Below the pieces are notes generated by a model. That model saw only the letters and a program-made list of their open reading frames with translations. It made no database searches and was not told the origin of the DNA. Below are positions 1 through 5,326 of a stretch of DNA of 5,326 nt, one piece after another. How positions within the stretch are numbered: the stretch's first letter is position 1; each line of letters begins with the position of its first letter. Location: contig VGXJ01000143.1 of assembly GCA_016873375.1 (NCBI GenBank), positions 1-5,326 on the forward strand, in the 5' to 3' direction. The stretch comes from Phycisphaerae bacterium. Its GTDB lineage: Bacteria; Planctomycetota; Phycisphaerae; Phycisphaerales; SM1A02. The translations under genes were made by a program, and so were the position numbers.

Positions 1-544
1 GCAGCTCCATCGACTTGCGACGGCCGGGGTTCGCGGTGTTCTGGATGCCCATCTGCGTGACGACCTTCGTGGCGGTCGCGGTCTGGGCGATCACGCGCGC
101 CTCATGCAGCGAGTGGGTCAGCGGCTTCTGGACATACGCGTGCTTGCCCATGCGCATGGCCTGCACGGCGACCGGGGCATGCGAGTGGTCCGGGGTGCTC
201 ACGATGACGGCATCGATCATGCCACCAGCCTTGGCGAGGAACTCGCGGTAATCGGTAAAGCGCGCCTCGGTCGGGACCGCGTAGGTCGCGCCCTGCTTGG
301 CGAGCGTGTCGCGATTCACATCGCAGAGCGCCGCGATCGAGACGCCAGGATGGCTTGCCACCTGGGTGAGATCGGAGGCGCCCATGCCACCGCATCCGAC
401 ACACGCCACGCGCAGCTTGCTCGATGCGCCCTGCGCCGCAGCACGTCGCACCCACCACGGCAGCTGCGTCGCAGCCCCTGCTGCAGCGGCGGTGAGGATG
501 AAGTGGCGGCGGCCGGTGGAAAACGACGAGGGATCGATGCGCAT
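1..544 (-). CDS. Tat-exported Gfo/Idh/MocA-family oxidoreductase, N-terminal part (gene runs off the window start)
   Basis: Reading the minus strand from the ATG at 544-542 gives 181 uninterrupted codons to the window edge, so the C-terminal half lies outside. Residues 8-38 look like a twin-arginine signal: R12-R13-H-F-I, an Ala-rich stretch, then a possible cleavage site after AAAQ38. The Rossmann fold follows. VACVGCGGMG (46-55) is the glycine-rich dinucleotide loop, and D75 ends the second strand (LCDVN), where NAD(P) ribose is usually bound. STPDHSHAPVAVQAMRMGKH (116-135) and YVQKPLTHSLHEAR (137-150) are family hallmarks. K140 matches the catalytic-region lysine of the usual EKP motif, here with Gln in place of Glu. 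Family members are NAD(P)-dependent oxidoreductases acting on sugars or polyols, but the exported paralogues mostly have unknown substrates. GH109 glycosidases share the fold and often a Tat signal, but the QKP motif argues for the dehydrogenase-like branch. The substrate cannot be named. The start is supported by an SD sequence and by the intact Tat signal. Confidence 0.92.
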   Translation of the reverse strand, partial: MRIDPSSFSTGRRHFILTAAAAGAATQLPWWVRRAAAQGASSKLRVACVGCGGMGASDLTQVASHPGVSIAALCDVNRDTLAKQGATYAVPTEARFTDYREFLAKAGGMIDAVIVSTPDHSHAPVAVQAMRMGKHAYVQKPLTHSLHEARVIAQTATATKVVTQMGIQNTANPGRRKSMEL

Positions 545-550
545 GGGGGG

Positions 551-557
551 TTCCTTT
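551..557 (-). promoter_or_regulatory. Ribosome binding site of the Gfo/Idh/MocA gene
   Basis: On the minus strand this reads AAAGGAA and lies six C residues upstream of the ATG at 544. That is good Shine-Dalgarno spacing and it fixes the start. It is the only clear SD sequence among the four genes of the window. Confidence 0.65.
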
Positions 558-591
558 GGGAGCGAGGGCCTGCGAGAGCGGGCGGTGGAGT

Positions 592-609
592 GTCGCGGGA
601 TCTCGCGAC
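592..609. repeat. Inverted repeat GTCGCG-6-CGCGAC in the divergent intergenic region
   Basis: GTCGCG at 592-597 is a perfect inverted copy of CGCGAC at 604-609, with GGATCT between. It could be an operator half-site pair or a short RNA hairpin in a leader. No T-run follows, so it does not look like a terminator. In GC-rich DNA a 6-bp stem can arise by chance. Confidence 0.4.
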
Positions 610-614
610 GGATG

Positions 615-635
615 CAACCCTTTGGGCAGGGGTTG
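615..635. repeat. Inverted repeat CAACCC-9-GGGTTG in the divergent intergenic region
   Basis: CAACCC at 615-620 is the reverse complement of GGGTTG at 630-635, with a 9-base spacer. It starts only five bases after the preceding inverted repeat, so the two form a tandem pair about 80 bases before the kup start. The role is unknown: operator, leader hairpin or chance. Confidence 0.35.
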
Positions 636-689
636 TTGGATGACTGCCCGGGTCTGGCCAAGCCGCCGCCAATCCATGCCCGTTAGAGG

Positions 690-703
690 TACCATGCCAA
701 GGG
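690..703 (+). promoter_or_regulatory. Weak candidate -10 box and SD-like sequence for kup
   Basis: TACCAT at 690-695 fits the TAnnnT pattern of a -10 box but has no recognisable -35 at 16-18 bases. AAGGG at 699-703 could pair with 16S rRNA, but its 13-base gap to the ATG at 717 is long. An in-frame TAG at 684-686 means the kup start cannot lie further upstream, so these are the only nearby signals. Confidence 0.25.
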
Positions 704-716
704 TTCGTCATCTCCG

Positions 717-2618
717 ATGGCCGCGACCGCCTCCAAACACCCGACTGACGGCCATTCGCCCGCAGGCACCGCAGCAAGGCTGGCCCTGACCATGCTCGCC
801 CTCGGTGTGGTGTTCGGGGATATCGGTACCAGCCCTCTCTACGCCATCAAGGAGTCCCTTTCGGCCCATCACGGCATGCCGAGGGATCCTTCCACGGTCA
901 TCGGCGTCCTGAGCCTGTTCTTCTGGTCGCTCACGATCGTGATCACCATCAAGTACGCCTGGCTGGTGCTGCAGGCCGACAACCGCGGCGAAGGCGGGAT
1001 CTTCTCGCTGCTGTCGCTGCTGCCAGAGAAGGGCAAGGGCCTGCGGTCCCTGCCGATGCCCTTCTTCGTGATGGGACTTCTCGGCGCTTCGCTGCTCTAC
1101 GCGGAGGGCGTGATCACGCCCAGCCTCTCGGTGCTCAGTGCGGTGGAAGGGCTTGAGGTCATCTCGCCCGACCTCACGAAGTTCGTCATTCCCGCGACCT
1201 GCGTGATCATGGTCGTGCTCTTCAGCGTGCAGCGGTTCGGCACGGCGGCACTCGGTTCATGGCTTGGGCCGCTGATGCTGGCGTGGTTCAGCGTCATGGC
1301 ACTCCTTGGGATTCGCGGCATTCTGCTTGAGCCGAGCGTGCTATCGGCGATCAATCCAGTCCATGCGCTCGACCTGGCCCGCAACCAACCCCGCGAGTGC
1401 TTCGTGGCCTTGGGCAGCGTGATGCTGTGCATCACCGGCGGCGAGGCGCTCTACGCCGACCTCGGACACTTCGGCCGTTTCCCCATCCGTGCAGCGTGGT
1501 ACGGCCTTGTCATGCCGAGCCTGATTCTGAACTACTTCGGGCAAGGGGCGATGTACCTGCAAGACATGACGATCGAGCAGCCGTTCTTCCGGCTCGCGCC
1601 GTCATGGGGTTTGATTCCGCTCGTCATCTTCGCCACGCTGGCCACGTGCATCGCGAGCCAGTCGATCCTGACGGGGCTCTTCAGCCTCACGCACCAGGCC
1701 GTGCAGCTGGGCCTGCTGCCGCGATTGCGCGTGCTGCACACCGGCGACCACGAGGGACACATCTTCGTGCCGCTCCTGAACCTGGTCATGATGATCGCCT
1801 GCGTGCTGCTGGTGCTCATCTTCCGCCGCAGCATGGCGTTGGCCGATGCCTACGGCCTCAGCGTCTCGATGCTGATGCTGATGACCACGATCCTCTTCGC
1901 GGTCTACAAGTACCGCAACGGCTGGGGACCGATCCGGTGCGGGACCTTCCTCATCGTGCTGGGCAGCGTCGATCTGCTCTTCCTGGGCGCGAACATGCTG
2001 AAGATCCCCAGCGGCGGCTGGCTCACGCTGACGATCGCAGTCGGCATGCTGACCTTGATGTGGACCTGGCACCGCGGGAGACAGGTGTTGAGCGCCAAGT
2101 TCAACAAGCAGGTGCTCTCGTTCGATGCGCTGCTGAACTCGCTCGACACCCATCCAGTGCCGCGCGTGCAAGGCACGGCGATCTTCCTCACGCCCAGCGA
2201 TGACGGGGTGCCGCCCACGCTGCTGCACCACCTCAAGCACAACAAGATCCTGCACCAGCACGTGGCCATCATGAGCATCCGCACCGCGCCAGTGCCGCGC
2301 GTTCCCGAAGAGGAACAGGTGCAGGTCGAGGAACTGCGCGACGGCTTCTTCCGCGTGCGCTGCCAGCATGGCTTCAACCAGTCGGTCGATGTGCCGCGCC
2401 TGACGAAGCTCGCTGCACAGCACGGCCTCGAGTCGCGCGAAGGGTCCACGACCTACTACCTCGGCCGAACGATCCTCACGCCACGCGGCCACAGCGAGCT
2501 CGCCGGATGGCAGAAGCGACTCTTCTGCACGATGTCACAGGCCGGTGCGAACAACCCGCTGCACTTCTCGATTCCGCCGGGCCGCCTGGTCGAGCTCGGC
2601 ATCCAGATCGATCTCTGA
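717..2618 (+). CDS. kup: Kup-family (KUP/HAK/KT) potassium uptake transporter
   Basis: A complete 633-residue protein, close to E. coli Kup (622). The family imports K+ across the inner membrane, in bacteria most likely as a K+/H+ symporter. About 12 membrane segments span residues 22-450, followed by a cytoplasmic C-terminal domain (455-633). Family motifs seen in order: GDIGTSPLYA (34-43) in TM1, with D35; ADNRGEGGIFSLLSLL (87-102); EGVITPSLSVLSAVEGLE (130-147), with E130; GGEALYADLGHFG (241-253); LNYFGQGA (271-278); IASQSILTGLFSLTHQAVQLG (312-332); and a typical C-terminal end, IPPGRLVELGIQIDL. The usual AYGxAVTxTM stretch is altered to AYGLSVSMLM (378-387). The start is the first ATG after an in-frame TAG at 684; the next Met (M26) would cut TM1. 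The SD is weak or absent. A TerC-family gene follows 22 bases downstream on the same strand, suggesting co-transcription. Identity is secure; the exact coupling ion is inferred from the family. Confidence 0.97.
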   Translation: MAATASKHPTDGHSPAGTAARLALTMLALGVVFGDIGTSPLYAIKESLSAHHGMPRDPSTVIGVLSLFFWSLTIVITIKYAWLVLQADNRGEGGIFSLLSLLPEKGKGLRSLPMPFFVMGLLGASLLYAEGVITPSLSVLSAVEGLEVISPDLTKFVIPATCVIMVVLFSVQRFGTAALGSWLGPLMLAWFSVMALLGIRGILLEPSVLSAINPVHALDLARNQPRECFVALGSVMLCITGGEALYADLGHFGRFPIRAAWYGLVMPSLILNYFGQGAMYLQDMTIEQPFFRLAPSWGLIPLVIFATLATCIASQSILTGLFSLTHQAVQLGLLPRLRVLHTGDHEGHIFVPLLNLVMMIACVLLVLIFRRSMALADAYGLSVSMLMLMTTILFAVYKYRNGWGPIRCGTFLIVLGSVDLLFLGANMLKIPSGGWLTLTIAVGMLTLMWTWHRGRQVLSAKFNKQVLSFDALLNSLDTHPVPRVQGTAIFLTPSDDGVPPTLLHHLKHNKILHQHVAIMSIRTAPVPRVPEEEQVQVEELRDGFFRVRCQHGFNQSVDVPRLTKLAAQHGLESREGSTTYYLGRTILTPRGHSELAGWQKRLFCTMSQAGANNPLHFSIPPGRLVELGIQIDL

Positions 2619-2625
2619 ACAGGCC

Positions 2626-2631
2626 TACACT
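2626..2631 (+). promoter_or_regulatory. Possible -10 hexamer (TACACT) just upstream of terC
   Basis: TACACT fits TAnnnT and ends 9 bases before the ATG at 2641, within the 22-base kup-terC gap. A transcript from it would have almost no leader, matching the lack of an SD for terC. No good -35 is visible about 17 bases upstream, where kup coding sequence lies, so this may be chance and terC may simply be read through from kup. Confidence 0.25.
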
Positions 2632-2640
2632 GCGTCGCCC

Positions 2641-3654
2641 ATGATCGCCGTCGACGATGTCACCACGCAGGCTGCAGCCGCACCGCTGCAGGTCCCGCTA
2701 TGGGTCTGGGGAGCCTTCATCGTGGGTGTCACGCTGGCGATCATCGCCGACCTGAAGCTCGTGCACCGCACCGCGCACGAGATCGCCATGCGCGAGGCCC
2801 TGCGCATGGTGGCGTTCTGGGTGTCGCTCGGCATGCTGGTCGGAGCCGGCATCTGGGCCACGCTGGGCGCCGATGCAGGTGCGCAGTACCTGGCCGGCTA
2901 CCTCGTGGAGCAGTCGCTCTCGATCGACAACGTCTTCGTGTTCGCGCTCATCTTCGATCGCTTCAAGGTCTCGCGCGAGAGCCAGCCGCGCGTGCTCTTC
3001 TGGGGGATCCTCGGCGCGGTCCTCATGCGCGGAGCATGCATCGCCGGCGGGCTCGCGCTCCTCAAGCTGTTCACATGGACGATGTATGTCTTCGGCGCCA
3101 TCCTGATGCTCACCAGCGTGAAGATGCTCCGCAGCGGCGATGGCGAGCCCGAGGTGGATCCATCACGCAGCCGCGCGCTGCGGCTCATGCGCCGCATCGT
3201 TCCGATCAGCGATTCGTATGACGGAGAGCGCTTCTTCACGCGGCAGGCCGGTCGGCTCATGGCCACGCCGCTCCTGGCCGTCCTGCTCATCGTCGAAGTC
3301 AGCGACCTTGTCTTCGCGGTCGACTCGATCCCCGCGGTGTTCGGCATCACGCAGGATCCCTTTCTGGTGTTCACCTCGAACATCATGGCGATCATTGGGC
3401 TGCGCGCGCTGTACTTCGCCGTGGCGAGCCTGCTCGGTGCATTCCGGTTCCTCAAGACGGGCCTCGCGATCCTGATCGCGGTGATCGGCGTGAAGCTGAT
3501 CCTGCAGCCGTTGGGCTACCACGCGCCTCCGCTCGTCACTCTGTCGGTCATCGCCGCGATCCTCGGCGGCTCAATCGGGCTCAGCCTGCTCTTTGCCGGA
3601 CGTGCGACCGCAGGAGCCGATTCGGAATCCAAGAACGAAACGACGCGGGATTGA
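2641..3654 (+). CDS. terC: TerC/Alx-family integral membrane protein (metal-ion homeostasis)
   Basis: A complete 337-residue protein, similar in length to E. coli Alx (321) and plasmid TerC (about 346). It has two hydrophobic halves around a charged cytoplasmic loop (about 163-205, with the family-like RLMRRIVPISDSYDGERFF). The hallmark acidic motifs are both present: EQSLSIDNVFVFALIF (90-105; E90, D96) and VEVSDLVFAVDSIPAVF (218-234; E219, D222, D228), followed by DPFLVFTSNIMAIIGLRALYF (239-259). These are the likely cation-binding residues. Relatives have been linked to Mn2+ export and alkaline response (Alx), tellurite resistance (TerC) and metal loading of secreted proteins (Bacillus TerC paralogues); which applies here cannot be read from sequence. 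An in-frame Met at 2545 would overlap kup and precede the family-like N-terminus (WVWGAFIVGVTLAIIADLKL), so 2641 is preferred. No yybP-ykoY manganese riboswitch can fit in the 22-base gap. The other ter genes (terA, B, D, E, Z) are absent nearby. Confidence 0.93.
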   Translation: MIAVDDVTTQAAAAPLQVPLWVWGAFIVGVTLAIIADLKLVHRTAHEIAMREALRMVAFWVSLGMLVGAGIWATLGADAGAQYLAGYLVEQSLSIDNVFVFALIFDRFKVSRESQPRVLFWGILGAVLMRGACIAGGLALLKLFTWTMYVFGAILMLTSVKMLRSGDGEPEVDPSRSRALRLMRRIVPISDSYDGERFFTRQAGRLMATPLLAVLLIVEVSDLVFAVDSIPAVFGITQDPFLVFTSNIMAIIGLRALYFAVASLLGAFRFLKTGLAILIAVIGVKLILQPLGYHAPPLVTLSVIAAILGGSIGLSLLFAGRATAGADSESKNETTRD

Positions 3655-3678
3655 TCCGGCGGCGAGTCTCGCTAAACT
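3651..3678 (+). promoter_or_regulatory. Promoter of the Sel1-repeat gene, predicted leaderless transcript
   Basis: TTGATC at 3651-3656 and TAAACT at 3673-3678 are separated by 16 bases and resemble sigma-70-type -35 and -10 boxes. Six bases separate the -10 box from the ATG at 3685, so transcription should begin at or within a base or two of the start codon. No Shine-Dalgarno sequence is present in the 30-base gap, which agrees. The TGA stop of terC (3652-3654) lies inside the -35 box. Inferred from sequence only. Confidence 0.55.
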
Positions 3679-3684
3679 CCAGAA

Positions 3685-5326
3685 ATGCCCGTACCACGCC
3701 GCATGATCGTGGCTGCCGCCACTGGTGTTGCCATCGCAGCGGCAGTCACGGTGACCATCATCGCTGTCAGCGGCCGACAGACGCCGGCGCAGATGCTGGC
3801 CGAGGCCCAGGCCTACCTGACCGGTGATGGCGTCGACCGGAACACCGCCAAGGGGCTGGCCTTGCTCGAGAAGGCTGCGCTGTCCGACGATCCGGCCAGC
3901 GCGCGCGAAGCATCGCTCGAACTGGTCAGCCACTTCGAGGACCTGAGCAGTGACGCAAGCAGCCAGGCGAGTGCGCAGCGCTGGCGCCTGCGGGCTGCGG
4001 AGTGCGGCGACCGGGAGTCGGCCGAGGTGCTCGTGGTCGATCTGCTCAGCCAAGTTCCCTTGCCGGAGCAGACCGAACGCGTGGCCCGCGCGGGCGCTAT
4101 GTCGGGAAGCCCCTACTGCATGCTGGTGCTTGGCGATTTGCTTGCCCAAGGGCGCGGAACCGTGAAGCAGGATCTGCCCGGCGCGCGCGAGTGGTACCGC
4201 AAGGCCGATGACGCAGGCGAAGCGCGCGGCAACTCGCGGCTGGCGCTCATGCTGCTTCAAGATCCCACCCAACAGTCCGAGTGCCTGCAGCGACTGATCC
4301 GTGCTGGTGAGGCCGGCGACGCCGAGTGTGCCTACCACGCAGGCATGCGGCTCTTGGCGAACCACAGCGTCGAGCCCGATGTGAGCGCCGCCGTGGTGAT
4401 GTTTGAACGCGCGATTGCGGGGGGCCACGCCAAGTCGTGCTTTGAACTGGCAAGCCTGCTCGAAGCGGGCGTGCTGATGCCGCAGGATCTGGTCAAGGCC
4501 CGTGCACTGCAGCAGGTTGCTGCCAGCGAGGACCCCCGTGCATGCTTTGCATACGCGCAGATGTGCGAACTCGGCATCGGTGGGCCGATCAATGTGCACA
4601 CGGCCATGGCCCACTACGCGAGCGCGGCGCAATCCGGGCTGTTCGGTGCGCACCTGCGGATGGGCGTGCTGTGCCAAGAAGGCCGTCCTGGCTTCGAACC
4701 AAACCCCGCTGAAGCCGAGAAGCACCTGCGTGCGGCGGCGGATGCAGGCAACTCAACGGCGCAGTGGCGACTCTCGCGCGTACTCGTCGAGACCGGCCGT
4801 GGCGGCGAAGATGCGGTCGAACTCTCGGTCAAAGCAGCGAAGGCCGGGGTGCCCGGTGCGCTGTATGACCAGTACTGGTTCCTGCTCAAGGGCAGTGCGA
4901 ACCGACCTGCCAATCGCATTGCGGCGATCGAGTCGCTTGACGCCGCGGTCGAGGCCAATTTCCCCGAGGCGCTCTATCGACGCGGCGTGCTGCTCGCTGA
5001 CGGTGGCCAAGGTGTGATCGGCAATTTCAAGGATGCGGCAGATGCTTTCAACAAGGCCGTCGAGCTTGATGTGCCCATGGGCGCACTTCAACTCGGTGTC
5101 CTGTACCAAGAAGGCCTGGATGCCCCGCCGGACAACACGCTGGCCGCCGCGCAATATCGATTCGCCGCCGAGCGGGGCATCACCGAAGCACAGTTTCGGC
5201 TGGGGTTGATGTATGAGTTTGGCATCGGCTTGCCCGCCGACGAGCGCGAGGCGTACCGCTGGTACAACCTCGCAGCTGCTGAAAGCGATGGTCGGGCGAT
5301 CGGACGCCGTGCGCACTTGCGAACCA
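3685..5326 (+). CDS. Membrane-anchored Sel1-like repeat protein (gene runs off the window end)
   Basis: Uninterrupted for 547 codons to the window edge with no stop, so the C-terminus is outside. Residues 1-6 carry two Arg and are followed by a hydrophobic segment (about 7-28): a signal anchor or uncleaved signal peptide, placing the rest outside the inner membrane. From about residue 35 the protein is a chain of roughly 35-residue helical hairpins of the Sel1 (TPR-related) type. Units appear at about 36-70, 143-179, 213-248, 249-284, 285-320, 321-356, 357-389, 390-426, 427-463, 464-499 and 500-535. The clearest are FRLGLMYEFGIGLPADEREA-YRWYNLAAAE (504-533), LQLGVLYQEG (468-477) and YCMLVLGDLLAQGRGTVKQD (144-163). 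Residues 71-142 are more diverged. Such repeats bind other proteins and often act as scaffolds or in signalling; no enzymatic domain is seen here. ATG 3685 is chosen over the in-frame ATG at 3703 because the promoter spacing fits it and it keeps the positive residues before the membrane segment. The partner is unknown. Confidence 0.9.
   Translation, partial: MPVPRRMIVAAATGVAIAAAVTVTIIAVSGRQTPAQMLAEAQAYLTGDGVDRNTAKGLALLEKAALSDDPASAREASLELVSHFEDLSSDASSQASAQRWRLRAAECGDRESAEVLVVDLLSQVPLPEQTERVARAGAMSGSPYCMLVLGDLLAQGRGTVKQDLPGAREWYRKADDAGEARGNSRLALMLLQDPTQQSECLQRLIRAGEAGDAECAYHAGMRLLANHSVEPDVSAAVVMFERAIAGGHAKSCFELASLLEAGVLMPQDLVKARALQQVAASEDPRACFAYAQMCELGIGGPINVHTAMAHYASAAQSGLFGAHLRMGVLCQEGRPGFEPNPAEAEKHLRAAADAGNSTAQWRLSRVLVETGRGGEDAVELSVKAAKAGVPGALYDQYWFLLKGSANRPANRIAAIESLDAAVEANFPEALYRRGVLLADGGQGVIGNFKDAADAFNKAVELDVPMGALQLGVLYQEGLDAPPDNTLAAAQYRFAAERGITEAQFRLGLMYEFGIGLPADEREAYRWYNLAAAESDGRAIGRRAHLRT

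Larger units (their letters stand above)
545..716. other. Divergent intergenic region between the oxidoreductase and kup
   Basis: These 172 bases separate two divergently transcribed genes and must hold both promoters. Visible contents are the minus-strand SD (551-557), two inverted repeats (592-609 and 615-635), an 8-base direct repeat CCTTTGGG (553-560 and 619-626) and a weak TACCAT -10-like hexamer (690-695). No convincing sigma-70 promoter with both boxes is seen on either strand. I could not recognise a riboswitch, including the c-di-AMP type that sometimes precedes potassium transporter genes. Reading frames that cross this stretch lack family features and are shadows. Confidence 0.6.

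Noticed and set aside
102..695. Reading frames on both strands across the start of the window and the intergenic region
   Set aside because: They are low-complexity Arg/His/Pro translations without motifs. The minus-strand frame from 544 shows the Tat signal and the Gfo/Idh/MocA motifs and explains positions 1-544.
545..716. A c-di-AMP (ydaO-type) riboswitch upstream of kup
   Set aside because: Potassium transporter genes sometimes have one, but the 172-base gap shows only two short stems and nothing I can match to the multi-helix conserved core. A covariance-model search would be decisive.
1397..2203. Alternative-frame plus-strand reading frame of 268 codons inside kup
   Set aside because: It is an Arg/His/Pro-rich shadow of kup, while the kup frame carries all the family motifs.
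1602..2492. Antisense reading frame of 296 codons inside kup
   Set aside because: The translation is dominated by His, Gln, Glu and Arg with no family match, and it sits entirely under a well-supported Kup coding frame.
2545..2640. Upstream start at 2545 for terC, overlapping the end of kup by 74 bases
   Set aside because: The extra 32 residues are Arg/Ser-rich, do not resemble a TerC N-terminus and come from out-of-frame kup sequence. Starting at 2641 gives the normal family N-terminus and length.
2619..2640. A yybP-ykoY manganese riboswitch before the TerC/Alx gene
   Set aside because: alx in E. coli has one, but the 22-base gap here is far too short.
717..3654. A tellurite-resistance (ter) gene cluster
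   Set aside because: TerC-family proteins are widespread outside such clusters, and no terA, terB, terD, terE or terZ gene is in the window.
3688..3717. A twin-arginine signal at the start of the Sel1-repeat protein (PRRMIV)
   Set aside because: There is an RR pair before a hydrophobic stretch, but the usual S/T before and F-L-K after are missing and the helix is long and hydrophobic. A Sec-type signal anchor fits better.
3571..4725. Long antisense reading frame of 384 codons on the minus strand
   Set aside because: It lies opposite the end of terC and the Sel1-repeat gene. Its translation is rich in His, Arg, Gln and Gly with no recognisable domain, as expected from the antisense of GC-rich coding DNA. 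The plus-strand frame has clear Sel1 repeats and a membrane anchor.

Overview
This is a GC-rich chromosomal window with dense bacterial coding and four protein genes. No RNA gene, mobile element, CRISPR array or rho-independent terminator was found. A Tat-exported Gfo/Idh/MocA oxidoreductase with a YVQKPLTHS-type motif is a paralogue type that is very abundant in Planctomycetota (including Phycisphaerae) and also found in Verrucomicrobiota. With the high GC, this makes a planctomycete-like source the best guess. That is inference; no marker gene is present to prove it.

Layout. (1) Positions 1-544, minus strand: the first 181 residues of a Tat-signal Gfo/Idh/MocA-family dehydrogenase, cut by the window start. 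(2) Positions 545-716: a divergent intergenic region with a Shine-Dalgarno sequence for the minus-strand gene, two small inverted repeats and a weak promoter candidate for the plus strand. (3) Positions 717-2618, plus: a complete Kup-family potassium transporter. (4) Positions 2641-3654, plus: a complete TerC/Alx-family membrane protein, 22 bases downstream of kup. (5) Positions 3685-5326, plus: a membrane-anchored protein built of Sel1-like helical repeats, cut by the window end.

How they may work together. The close spacing of kup and the TerC gene suggests co-expression of K+ uptake with a TerC-type metal or pH-homeostasis protein, a plausible cell-envelope ion-homeostasis pair. The Sel1-repeat gene follows after 30 bases but seems to carry its own promoter. 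Its -35 box overlaps the terC stop codon, and its -10 box sits 6 bases before the ATG, so its transcript is predicted to be leaderless. The oxidoreductase is divergent and probably functionally separate.

Overall this is an ordinary housekeeping/accessory stretch, and I see no convincing new system. The most useful second looks are the predicted leaderless promoter at 3651-3685, the kup-terC pairing and the multi-repeat Sel1 protein. Two of the four genes run off the window and have no stop inside it.
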